Below are positions 46,121-53,440 of a stretch of 64,000 nt of DNA, in pieces; the stretch's first letter is position 1, and every line of letters starts with the position of its first letter. The position numbers and the translations under genes are program-made. Origin of the DNA: CAZWSX01 sp964636985 (GTDB lineage Bacteria > Planctomycetota > Planctomycetia > Pirellulales > Pirellulaceae). The notes under the pieces are model-generated. The model was not told where the DNA came from and ran no database searches. It worked only from the letters and a program-made list of their open reading frames with translations. The stretch is taken from positions 62,001 through 126,000 of the forward strand of contig CAZWSX010000010.1 in assembly GCA_964636985.1 (NCBI GenBank), written 5' to 3'.

Positions 46121-46852
46121 TCACTTGGACTCCGTTTGGCCTTTGCTTTGTTTGACTTCAATCCAGTCTGACGACGCCACTACGGTTGGAACGTACTTAG
46201 GTTTGGGAAGCCCTTTTTCCTCGGCGTCTTTCACTTGCAGGTAGTAGTCATAAAGATGGCCGGTATCTGTGAATTCGCGTACCGAATCGGCTTCGACGGC
46301 AATCGGTCCATACGCGACGGCGCGAAACCGAAGCGGCAATGATGCGCCTCCCTCCATTTTTGAAGCGCGTTCCTTCAGGACGTCCAGAAAATCTGGGGTA
46401 AATGGAAAATCTGAGTTTAATCGATAGGTGATCGTCCACTCCACGAATCCCTTCGGCGGCGCGATCACGCGATGCGAGAATACCGGGCGGCAGCGATAGT
46501 CCTGGCGGTGGATCGCGCGCCCCTTCGCATCGGTCCATTCGAACGCAAGTTTTTGGTCAAACTCGCGATCGCCATTGCCCGGTCCACGCCAAAGTCCCAG
46601 TTTGCGATCACTGCTATTGGTAATGCGCAGCCGCAATTTCCAGCGCAAATCCTTGCCGTCGCCACGATCTCGCGTCACATCGGTCAGCGAAATCGCAACG
46701 TCTCCCGGCTTTGCGTCGTTGGGAAATTGAATCCGCGGCGCAGGCTGAGGCTTCGGCTCGTCGGAAAAGGTCGTTCTCGCAAGGAGTAACGACGCCAGAA
46801 CGACCAATACGAGTCGCGACGTTCGATCGTGTATGCCTGGAGCAATCAACAT
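46121..46852 (-). CDS. Exported protein of unknown function
   Basis: A 243-residue protein from the ATG at 46852, with a signal peptide (SRLVLVVLASLLLARTTFS). The body is all-beta in character: AISLTDVTRDRGDGKDLRWKL, LRLRITNSSDRKLGLWRGPG, PPKGFVEWTITYRLNSDFPF. This looks like an immunoglobulin-like or C2-like sandwich. I know of no named family. It is inserted between the intact PmoA-family gene and its decayed copy, on the opposite strand, so the arrangement arose from a duplication or insertion there. Confidence 0.6.
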   Translation of the reverse strand: MLIAPGIHDRTSRLVLVVLASLLLARTTFSDEPKPQPAPRIQFPNDAKPGDVAISLTDVTRDRGDGKDLRWKLRLRITNSSDRKLGLWRGPGNGDREFDQKLAFEWTDAKGRAIHRQDYRCRPVFSHRVIAPPKGFVEWTITYRLNSDFPFTPDFLDVLKERASKMEGGASLPLRFRAVAYGPIAVEADSVREFTDTGHLYDYYLQVKDAEEKGLPKPKYVPTVVASSDWIEVKQSKGQTESK

Positions 46853-46891
46853 GGTGTTCCGAACTCCTGCCAGAGTTACGCGCCGGTTGTT

Positions 46892-47014
46892 AACACTCGA
46901 TCGCACACAGTGGCCGCGGACGAATCGATTACGTTTCGACACCGCGTTATGTTCCATTGCGGCGATGAAAAAGAAACGAAAATCGCCGAGACGTTTGGAG
47001 AATATGTCTGTAGC
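46892..47014 (+). pseudogene. Decayed 3' end of a second PmoA-family gene
   Basis: Translated, these 41 codons (SHTVAADESITFRHRVMFH, then CGDEKETKIAETFGEY) match the last 41 residues of the 45089 gene but its final Glu, with 28 of 41 identical and no gap. No more of the gene is recognisable upstream, and the frame runs on past the place of the original stop into repeat DNA. It is therefore a remnant. Confidence 0.8.
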
Positions 47015-47044
47015 TTCGCTCAACCGCGACAGCGGTTCCATAGC

Positions 47045-47266
47045 TGTAGCCGGGGGTCGCGAAGCGCACCCCCGGTCAGCTGACGCAAGAGAAACCAACC
47101 CCGGATGGGGTTGCACACGAATCCGCTGATCCGTCGAAAAACCTCCGTGACTCGGCACGGTTCCCACGTCGCATCGCTGCCGCGATGCCGAACCATTTGT
47201 GCTCGCTTTCCGGGGGTGCGCTTCGCGACCGCCCGGCTAAGGTGACTGAACCCCTGCCGGGGTTCC
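47045..47266. repeat. Paired-hairpin intergenic repeat, family 4
   Basis: Left arm TAGCCGGGGGTCGCGAAGCG (continuing CACCCCCGG) and right arm CCGGGGGTGCGCTTCGCGAC (continuing CGCCCGGCTA) are inverted, 125 bp apart. Between and after are CAACCCCggatGGGGTTG (47096-47113) and GAACCCCtgccGGGGTTC (47248-47265). A related hairpin is at 58413. Confidence 0.8.
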
Positions 47267-47773
47267 ATATCTTCGCGCGCGAACATTTAACAATTTCTAC
47301 TCCGAGCGCGCATCCCTCACGCGCCGCATCTTATGAACGGTCCGCGCGGTCGCGCACGATGAAACAGCTTTGCCTGATTGATTGCGAAAATGGGGTTAAC
47401 GCAACCAGTGCCAGCACCGATAGATTACTTTGTCCAAAACTACTAACTCGCCCCATCGGCGATCTCGACGCCTTCGTCAAAGCCGCCACCCTTGATGCGT
47501 TTGCCTCAAGAGAACGCGGCCACTGGAAGTCCCAACAGGTTCAAGGAGGACCACACCCTGCGGAAGTTCGCGTTTCGCATCTCTCTCCCGCTTTGTCCGC
47601 GTGCGTGGATGCCACCACCATTTGCGGTCGCGAGCAACGCGATGGATGCGAACCCGAAATCAAAGGATTGATTGCAAGTGACTGATTGAAAGCGACTTCC
47701 AGGCCGTCGTGATGGGCGCGCTTTTGCAAAGGATCGCCGACGTGCGATTTTCCCTAGCGGAGCGATATACATC
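47267..47773. other. Intergenic, no gene seen
   Basis: 507 bp between the repeat and the next gene. Open frames on both strands (for example plus 47185-47685) start inside the repeat or lack ribosome sites and have no recognisable protein character. Confidence 0.4.
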
Positions 47774-48106
47774 ATGCCACATGTCGAGCAGCCAGTAATC
47801 GATTGTTTCACCAATGAAGTTAGCACCTTTGTCCACGAGCAGATTTGCCGCGACCAGAACTTAGAGCAAGGAGTGTTCCCGTTCTCAGAGCAGCCATTGA
47901 CCTTTTCCGGACGACCCTGCGGCACCTTCTTTTGCCTGTTTGGTCCCCGACAAGTAAGGTACACGGCCATCTGGGAACGACGTACGAATTCGGTTTTGTT
48001 TTACGGATCGAACGGACAGCGCATCGGCCGCCGTATCGTCCCTGAACTTGCCGACTCCAAACGCCCGGACTCCAAACGACGAGATGTGGAACGCGAGGTT
48101 GGTTAA
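47774..48106 (+). CDS. Small conserved-looking hypothetical protein
   Basis: A 110-residue protein starting at the ATG 47774 after AGCGGAG. The core CGTFFCLFGPRQVRYTAIWE followed by NSVLFYGSNGQRIGRR is compact and beta-rich, and I recall similar short planctomycete proteins, without a function. The N-terminal half is acidic. The C-terminus carries a DSKR-x-DSKR duplication that continues as an 18-bp tandem repeat over the stop codon. It lies before csrA on the same strand. Confidence 0.6.
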   Translation: MPHVEQPVIDCFTNEVSTFVHEQICRDQNLEQGVFPFSEQPLTFSGRPCGTFFCLFGPRQVRYTAIWERRTNSVLFYGSNGQRIGRRIVPELADSKRPDSKRRDVEREVG

Positions 48107-48133
48107 GCAGAACGAGTTGGTTAAGAAGAACGA
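48099..48133. repeat. 18-bp tandem repeat over a stop codon
   Basis: TTGGTTAAGcAGAACGA (48099-48115) is repeated as TTGGTTAAGaAGAACGA (48117-48133). The first TAA is the stop of the 110-residue protein. Just upstream GACTCCAAACG occurs twice (48053, 48068). Confidence 0.7.
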
Positions 48134-48194
48134 CACGACTTGAGTCTAAACCCATGTGATTTCATTTAACCACCTGCCAGGGAGGCAGCCCCCT

Positions 48195-48380
48195 ATGTTG
48201 GTTCTCTCCAGGAAGGAAGCCGAGAAGATCCGTCTTGGCGACAACATTGTTGTCACCGTAGTCCGGGTCTCGGGCGACAAAGTTCGGCTGGGAATCGATG
48301 CCCCGCCAGACGTTGTCGTACTAAGGGAAGAGTTGGAGCCAAAGAGTTCCAAAGAACCCCCCATCGCAAAAGCGGGCTAA
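48195..48380 (+). CDS. csrA: Carbon storage regulator CsrA
   Basis: A 61-residue RNA-binding regulator. The ATG at 48195 is set by GGGAGG just upstream and by the family start MLVLSRKEAEKIRLGDNIVV. VVRVSGDKVRLGIDAPPDVVVLREEL completes the dimeric beta barrel; the key Arg in 'VLREE' that contacts RNA GGA motifs is present. A short Lys/Pro tail follows. CsrA dimers repress or stabilise mRNAs through GGA sites in leaders. A strong terminator follows; no fliW is nearby. Confidence 0.95.
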   Translation: MLVLSRKEAEKIRLGDNIVVTVVRVSGDKVRLGIDAPPDVVVLREELEPKSSKEPPIAKAG

Positions 48381-48410
48381 CCGCTCTTTGCAAATAACGC
48401 AGCACGAAGC

Positions 48411-48444
48411 GGCCCGCCAACGAGAATCGTTGGCGGGCCTTTTT
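48411..48444 (+). terminator. Rho-independent terminator after csrA
   Basis: A perfect 13-bp stem, GGCCCGCCAACGA (48411-48423) with TCGTTGGCGGGCC (48427-48439), loop GAA, then five T. It is 31 bp after the csrA stop. Confidence 0.95.
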
Positions 48445-48530
48445 CGTTTCTTGTTATGATTAGTTAGGTTACAATCGCGCAACAAAATGCTGAGATTCCC
48501 ATTGAGCCCCTCGCTCCCGGTGACTTAACG

Positions 48531-48734
48531 ATGGATCCGAAAAGGCGCTACATTCCTGGCCAGAACTACTTCGTACCCCAAAAGGGAGAAATGCGGTTCG
48601 TCGGGTTCGACGACGAAGGGCACCTGGTATTCAAGGTGAACTCGGGGACCGAAACGTACGTTTACGATCCAAATCAGGAAATAGCCGGCTACAAGCGAGA
48701 CCCGGCCAAAAAAGCAGCGTCAAAAGAATCCTAG
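48531..48734 (+). CDS. Small hypothetical protein
   Basis: A 67-residue protein, MDPKRRYIPGQNYFVPQKG at the start, then MRFVGFDDEGHLVFKVNSG and a lysine-rich end. It reads like a compact beta-strand domain with aromatic residues and no signal peptide. No family is recognised. It follows the csrA terminator, so it has its own promoter; the ribosome site (GGTGA) is fair. Confidence 0.55.
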   Translation: MDPKRRYIPGQNYFVPQKGEMRFVGFDDEGHLVFKVNSGTETYVYDPNQEIAGYKRDPAKKAASKES

Positions 48735-48936
48735 GCGATGCTCGACACCCGCTCTTTTGGGTGGACCTACAGGCCGATAGATCGCCCAACGCCGATCTAT
48801 TTTCGCGATTTTTCGGGGACTTTTAGGCCGGCCAGCCGTTCCAACTCGGCCAGAGGGAATGAAACGCCCTCGGCTAGCATCCTCAAGGCGGCCGTAACGG
48901 ATTTCGTTAAACAGGCATGAATATCGTGCCGCCTGT

Positions 48937-48966
48937 TTGACACTTCCCCACTGGCCGTTTTACGAT
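48937..48966 (+). promoter_or_regulatory. Possible promoter for the 49.2-58.4 kb block
   Basis: TTGACA (48937-48942) and TACGAT (48961-48966), 18 bp apart. An inverted repeat, AAACAGGC (48909-48916) with GCCTGTTT (48931-48938), overlaps the -35 element and may be an operator. The next gene starts 256 bp downstream, leaving a long leader. Confidence 0.4.
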
Positions 48967-49089
48967 GTGTTGAATCGCTCAGCTTGGATGCGTTGCAGTT
49001 TCTAGCCGAGAGACCATCCCCTCCCAACATCCGCTCCTTCGACAGTTGCAGTGTCGACGTTGCGGGTCCCACCTCGACCGGATCACCGT

Positions 49090-49111
49090 TTGTCGAACAT
49101 GGGTTCGACAA
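49090..49111. promoter_or_regulatory. Perfect hairpin in the leader of the DUF1501 gene
   Basis: TTGTCGAAC (49090-49098) and GTTCGACAA (49103-49111) with loop ATGG. There is no T-tract, so it is either an operator or a leader RNA structure. The rest of the 487-bp gap 48735-49221 shows no gene. Confidence 0.5.
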
Positions 49112-49221
49112 CGACCTTCCGGCAACCTAGGCGAACAGTACCTCCTCCCCTCGACGGGCACGTGCCCGATCGACCGGGTCAAACCACCCGCTAACCCACC
49201 GATGATTTTGGAGTTGATTCG

Positions 49222-50526
49222 ATGAATTGCCGTGGAAACAGCATGTCGCGACGGAATGTGTTGACTGTTGGCGCCGTGGGTGGATTGGGCCTCTCGCTGG
49301 CCAACTTCTTCCAACGCCGCGAGGCGATGGCCGACCTGAAGCACTACGACTTCTTGGAAGCTAAAGCCCAAAGCGTGATCCACATCTTTCTCCCCGGGGG
49401 ATGCGCTCACCAAGAAACCTTCGACCCCAAGCCCTACGCGCCGCTCGAATACCGCGGCGAAATGGGGACCGCCAAGACCAACACCGGCGAAGTCTTCAGT
49501 GAGTCGCTGCCGCGATTGGCTGGCTTGGCCGACAAACTCTGCGTGATCCGCTCGATGACGCACGGCGAAGCCGCCCACGAGCGCGGTACGCACAACATGT
49601 TCACGGGTTATCGCCCCAGCCCGGCCCTGATTTTCCCCAGCATGGGGAGCGTGATCAGCCACGAATACGGCCCACGCAACAACCTTCCTCCTTACGTTTG
49701 TGTGCCGAGCGTTCCGAACGAATTCGCCGCTAACGGCTACCTGAGCTCGTCGTTCGCCCCGTTTAGCTTGGGCGCAGACCCCGCCGCAGGTGGCTTCCGC
49801 GTGCAAGACCTGAACTTGCCAGGCGATGTGAACGACAACCGGTTTGCTCGCCGCCGCACGGCACTCCAAGCTGTCAACGACTACTTCGCCAAGAAGGACA
49901 AGTCGGACAACGTCAAGGCGATGGACACCTTCTACGACCGGGCGTATAGCCTGATCAGTTCGTCGACGGCTCGCGAAGCCTTCAACATTGATGCCGAACC
50001 GGCCAACGTCCGCGATGCCTACGGCCGCAATCAAGCTGGCCAACGGCTGTTGATGGCCCGCCGCTTGGTCGCCGCCGGCGTGCGTTATGTCACGCTTACC
50101 TACGGTGGCTGGGACATGCACAACCAGATCACGGCCAGCATGCGAGCCCAGGCTCCGGCACTCGATCAAGGCCTCTCGGCTCTGATCTCCGACCTCGATC
50201 GCAGCGGCTTGCTCGCTACGACGATTGTGATGGTCTCCAGCGAATTCGGCCGTACGCCCAAGATCAACGCCACCGCGGGTCGCGACCACTGGCCGAAGGT
50301 GTTCAGCGTCATGTTGGCGGGTGGCGGGTTCAAAGGTGGCATGATCTACGGCCAATCGAACGCAACGGCCAGCGAGCCAGAACTCGACCCGGTCGGTCCC
50401 GAGGATTTGGCCACCACGATCTACCGTCAGCTCGGCATCGTGGCAGACAAGGAACTGATGGCCCCCGGCGATCGCCCCATCGAAATCTGCGACGGCGGCA
50501 AGGTCATCGAGAAGATCATCTCGTAA
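49222..50526 (+). CDS. DUF1501 (sulfatase-like) exported protein
   Basis: A 434-residue protein with a Tat signal: MSRRNVLTVGAVGGLGLSLA then cleavage after REAMA. GGAG precedes the ATG. DUF1501 marks: VIHIFLPGGCAHQETFDPKP, DKLCVIRSMTHGEAAHERGT, VMVSSEFGRTPKINATAGRD and DHWPKVFSVMLAGGG. It starts a run of four co-directional secreted-protein genes. The combination DUF1501 with DUF1549/DUF1553 partners recurs across planctomycetes, implying joint work on an extracellular or periplasmic substrate that is not known. Confidence 0.93.
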   Translation: MNCRGNSMSRRNVLTVGAVGGLGLSLANFFQRREAMADLKHYDFLEAKAQSVIHIFLPGGCAHQETFDPKPYAPLEYRGEMGTAKTNTGEVFSESLPRLAGLADKLCVIRSMTHGEAAHERGTHNMFTGYRPSPALIFPSMGSVISHEYGPRNNLPPYVCVPSVPNEFAANGYLSSSFAPFSLGADPAAGGFRVQDLNLPGDVNDNRFARRRTALQAVNDYFAKKDKSDNVKAMDTFYDRAYSLISSSTAREAFNIDAEPANVRDAYGRNQAGQRLLMARRLVAAGVRYVTLTYGGWDMHNQITASMRAQAPALDQGLSALISDLDRSGLLATTIVMVSSEFGRTPKINATAGRDHWPKVFSVMLAGGGFKGGMIYGQSNATASEPELDPVGPEDLATTIYRQLGIVADKELMAPGDRPIEICDGGKVIEKIIS

Positions 50527-50862
50527 CGATTTGGTCTGATACGGACATTACGTTTTGCACGGCAACCGCGATGGTGATTCGCCGTTGCCTTGGCTTCGCG
50601 GCGTGCGAAGCTCCACTCGCTATTTTGGGAATAAAGAATCCAAGCGGACCATCCCGAAAGTGGCCGTTTGGTTGGGCAAATTGCCCCTTTAATTACAATG
50701 AACCATGTGCCGTGGAACTGGCACTCCGAACTGGCACTCCCGCCCCGCCCTCTCCTCCCGGGCGAATCCCAATCCCACCTAACCATCTCCTACGCAACGC
50801 GCGAAGACTGTCCTAGCGGTCGACGCCTGAATTGAATGACGACGATGAAAGGACCCACGTCC
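50527..50862. other. Intergenic, no gene seen
   Basis: 336 bp between the DUF1501 gene and the PPC gene. It contains a short direct repeat (GAACTGGCACTCC twice near 50711) and no convincing promoter or hairpin. Confidence 0.4.
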
Positions 50863-53325
50863 ATGTTCGCTCGCCTGGCACTCGCTTCTGCGATCGTTCT
50901 CTCAACCGCAGCCTGTTTTCAAAACGCCATAGCTGTGGAGCCGGCGCTCGGCAGCTTGCAACCCAACGGGTTTCAGGCAGGTGCCGAATTCGAATTTGTC
51001 CTCGGCGGCGCGCGATTAGGAGATGCCAAGGAGATCCTGTTCTACTCGCCTGGGTTCACGGTCGAGAGCTTGGAACCGGTCAACGACGGCGCCGTGAAAG
51101 CGAAGGTCAAAGTCGATCCCTCGTGCCGGATCGGCATTCATGCCTTGCGATTGCGAACGGCGACCGGCGTGAGCAACCTCCGCACCTTCACCGTCGGCCG
51201 ATTGCCCGTCGTCAACGAAGTCGAACCGAACAACGACTTCAAGGCTCCCCAAGCCATCGCGATGAACTCAACTGTCCACGGCTATGTCGAAAACGAAGAC
51301 ATGGACCACTTCGTCGTCGAAGCGAAGAAGGGCGAACGCATCACGGCCGAACTGGAAGGCCTCCGGCTCGGGAATACGTTCTTCGATCCCTACCTCGCGA
51401 TTCTCAACTCCGCCCGGTTCGAGTTGGCTCGTAGCGATGATGCGGCATTGCTCAACCAAGATTGCCTGGCATCGGTGGTGGCGCCCGAAGACGGACAGTA
51501 CATCATTCAGATTCGCGAGTGCTCCTACGGCGGCAACGGCGAGTGCAAGTATCGCCTGCACGTCGGCAACATCCCGCGACCACTGGCCGTTTTCCCGCCG
51601 GGCGGCCGACCGGGCGAAACGATTCAAGTTCGCTGGATTGGCGACGTCGCGGGCGACTTCGATGGCCAAATCGCACTGCCAACGGACGAATCGCAACTCA
51701 CGGCCGGCGCCTATCCCGCCTTCGCCGAAACGGCCCAAGGTTTGGCTCCGTCGGCCAACATGGTCCGGGTAATCGACATCCCGTCGGCGAACGAAGACCC
51801 GAACGTGGTCAACGATGGCTTCGGGCAAGCGCCACTTATGGGCGCCGCACCGTTGGCGATTAATGGCATCATCGAAAAGCCGGGCGATCAAGACTTCTTC
51901 AAGTTCACGGCCAAAGCCGGGCAGCAACTCGACTTCCGCGTGTACGCCCGCAAGCCGCTACGCTCGCCGCTCGATTCGGTGATGAACGTCTACAACGACA
52001 AGGCAGGCGTGCTCGGTTCGAACGACGACAGCGCCGGCCCCGATAGCTACATGCGAATTGGCATCCCGGCCGACGGCGAGTACGTGGTCTACATGGTCGA
52101 CCAACTTCGACAAGGCGGGCCCCAGTATGTGTATCGCATCGAAATCACCGAAGTGAAGCCCAAGCTCACGATGATTGTCCCCGAGCGTCAGCAGTACATT
52201 CCGACGACGCTGACCGTTCACAAGAACAACCGGATGGCGATCATGATCAACGCCGCCCGCGAAAACTTCGGCGGCGTGCTCAATCTCGAACTAGCCGGAC
52301 TCCCAGCCGGACTGGTCGTGCCACCCACCACGATCGCTGCTGATCGCGGCGATACGGTAGTCTTCCTGTCGGCTGGTGCTGATGCCCAGCCTGGCGGTGG
52401 ATTGGTCGATGTGATCGGTCGCCCTGCCGATGCCAACTTGCCGATCGTCGGGCGGATCGCCCAGCGAACGATGTTGGTCCGCGGCGATAACAACGTCGAC
52501 GTCTGGGGCCACGATGCCACCAAACTGGCGACGGTCCTTGCCGACGAGATCCCCTACAAGATCGAAGCCGTCGTCCCGAAGGCCCCGCTGCCGCGCAACG
52601 GCAACCTCGATATCAAAGTCGTCGCGACAAGGGCCGAAGGCTACAAGGCACCGATCAACGTGTTCTTGCTCTACAACCCAGGCGGCGTTGGTTCATCGGG
52701 CTCGGTGACAATTCCCGAAGGGCAGAACGAAGCGACCATCCCGCTTACGGCCGCGGGCAACGCTCCGGTCGCGAACTGGGATATCGTGGTCATTGGCCGC
52801 GCCGGCCACATCAATGGAGCCGTCGAATGCTCGTCGGCACTGACACCGCTCAAGGTGGTTGATCAGTTCTACAACCTCGCGTTCGAGAAGGCTGCCGCCG
52901 AACTCGGTAAGGATACCGAAGTGGTCATCCATGTCGAGAAGAAGGCTGAATTCGCAGGTCAGGCCAAGGCCGAACTGCTCGGTTTGCCTGCCGGCGTGAC
53001 AAGCGAAGCGATCGAATTCAACAAGGACACGGCCGACCTCGTGTTCAAGGTCAAGATCGATGCTATGGCCGCCAAGCCAGGCAAGTATCCATTTGTGTGC
53101 CGCACGATCTTCCAACACGAAGGAGAACCGGTCACACACACCCTCGGCGGCGGCGAGATCCGCGTCGATGCGCCGTTGCCTCCCAAGCCGAATGCTCCTC
53201 CACCGCCACCGGCTGCGGCTCCCATGCCAATGCCCGAAGCAAATGCTCCTCCGCCCAAGCGTTTGACTCGGCTGGAACAATTGCGGCTCGAAAAAGAACA
53301 ACAAAAGGCCGGCGACAAGAAGTAG
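50863..53325 (+). CDS. Secreted protein with PPC (pre-peptidase C-terminal) domains
   Basis: An 820-residue protein. The ATG at 50863 is preferred because AAAGGA lies nine bases upstream; in-frame starts at 50836 and 50845 are possible. It has a signal peptide (FARLALASAIVLSTAACF). An Ig-like domain (about 20-110) is followed by two PPC-type units, the first with NEVEPNNDFKAPQAIAMNST and DHFVVEAKKGERI, the second with EKPGDQDFFKFTAKAGQQLD. Later beta-sandwich modules follow, then a proline-rich linker (PNAPPPPPAAAPMPMPEANA) and a basic tail. PPC domains usually help secretion or attachment. It lies between DUF1501 and DUF1549/DUF1553 genes. Confidence 0.88.
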   Translation: MFARLALASAIVLSTAACFQNAIAVEPALGSLQPNGFQAGAEFEFVLGGARLGDAKEILFYSPGFTVESLEPVNDGAVKAKVKVDPSCRIGIHALRLRTATGVSNLRTFTVGRLPVVNEVEPNNDFKAPQAIAMNSTVHGYVENEDMDHFVVEAKKGERITAELEGLRLGNTFFDPYLAILNSARFELARSDDAALLNQDCLASVVAPEDGQYIIQIRECSYGGNGECKYRLHVGNIPRPLAVFPPGGRPGETIQVRWIGDVAGDFDGQIALPTDESQLTAGAYPAFAETAQGLAPSANMVRVIDIPSANEDPNVVNDGFGQAPLMGAAPLAINGIIEKPGDQDFFKFTAKAGQQLDFRVYARKPLRSPLDSVMNVYNDKAGVLGSNDDSAGPDSYMRIGIPADGEYVVYMVDQLRQGGPQYVYRIEITEVKPKLTMIVPERQQYIPTTLTVHKNNRMAIMINAARENFGGVLNLELAGLPAGLVVPPTTIAADRGDTVVFLSAGADAQPGGGLVDVIGRPADANLPIVGRIAQRTMLVRGDNNVDVWGHDATKLATVLADEIPYKIEAVVPKAPLPRNGNLDIKVVATRAEGYKAPINVFLLYNPGGVGSSGSVTIPEGQNEATIPLTAAGNAPVANWDIVVIGRAGHINGAVECSSALTPLKVVDQFYNLAFEKAAAELGKDTEVVIHVEKKAEFAGQAKAELLGLPAGVTSEAIEFNKDTADLVFKVKIDAMAAKPGKYPFVCRTIFQHEGEPVTHTLGGGEIRVDAPLPPKPNAPPPPPAAAPMPMPEANAPPPKRLTRLEQLRLEKEQQKAGDKK

Positions 53326-53328
53326 CTT

Positions 53329-53401
53329 GTAGCCGCGCTCGCCAGAGCGTGGTGCCCCTCAAAACACCGTCGATTCCCCGCGGTCTGGCGACCGCAGCTA
53401 C
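53329..53401. repeat. Paired-hairpin intergenic repeat, family 1
   Basis: Left arm GTAGCCGCGCTCGCCAGAGC and right arm CGGTCTGGCGACCGCAGCTAC, starting three bases after the PPC gene stop and filling most of the 115-bp gap to the next start. Confidence 0.8.
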
Positions 53402-53440
53402 CGGAACAGATTCGTCGTGAACGGAATTGGAAGCTCGAAG

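Noticed and set aside
47185..47685. A 166-codon plus-strand frame
   Set aside because: It starts inside the family-4 repeat, has no ribosome site and no protein-like pattern.
48797..49111. A 104-codon minus-strand frame opposite the leader of the DUF1501 gene
   Set aside because: No ribosome site, uneven composition, and it covers the putative promoter and leader hairpin of the opposite strand. A real small gene cannot be fully excluded.
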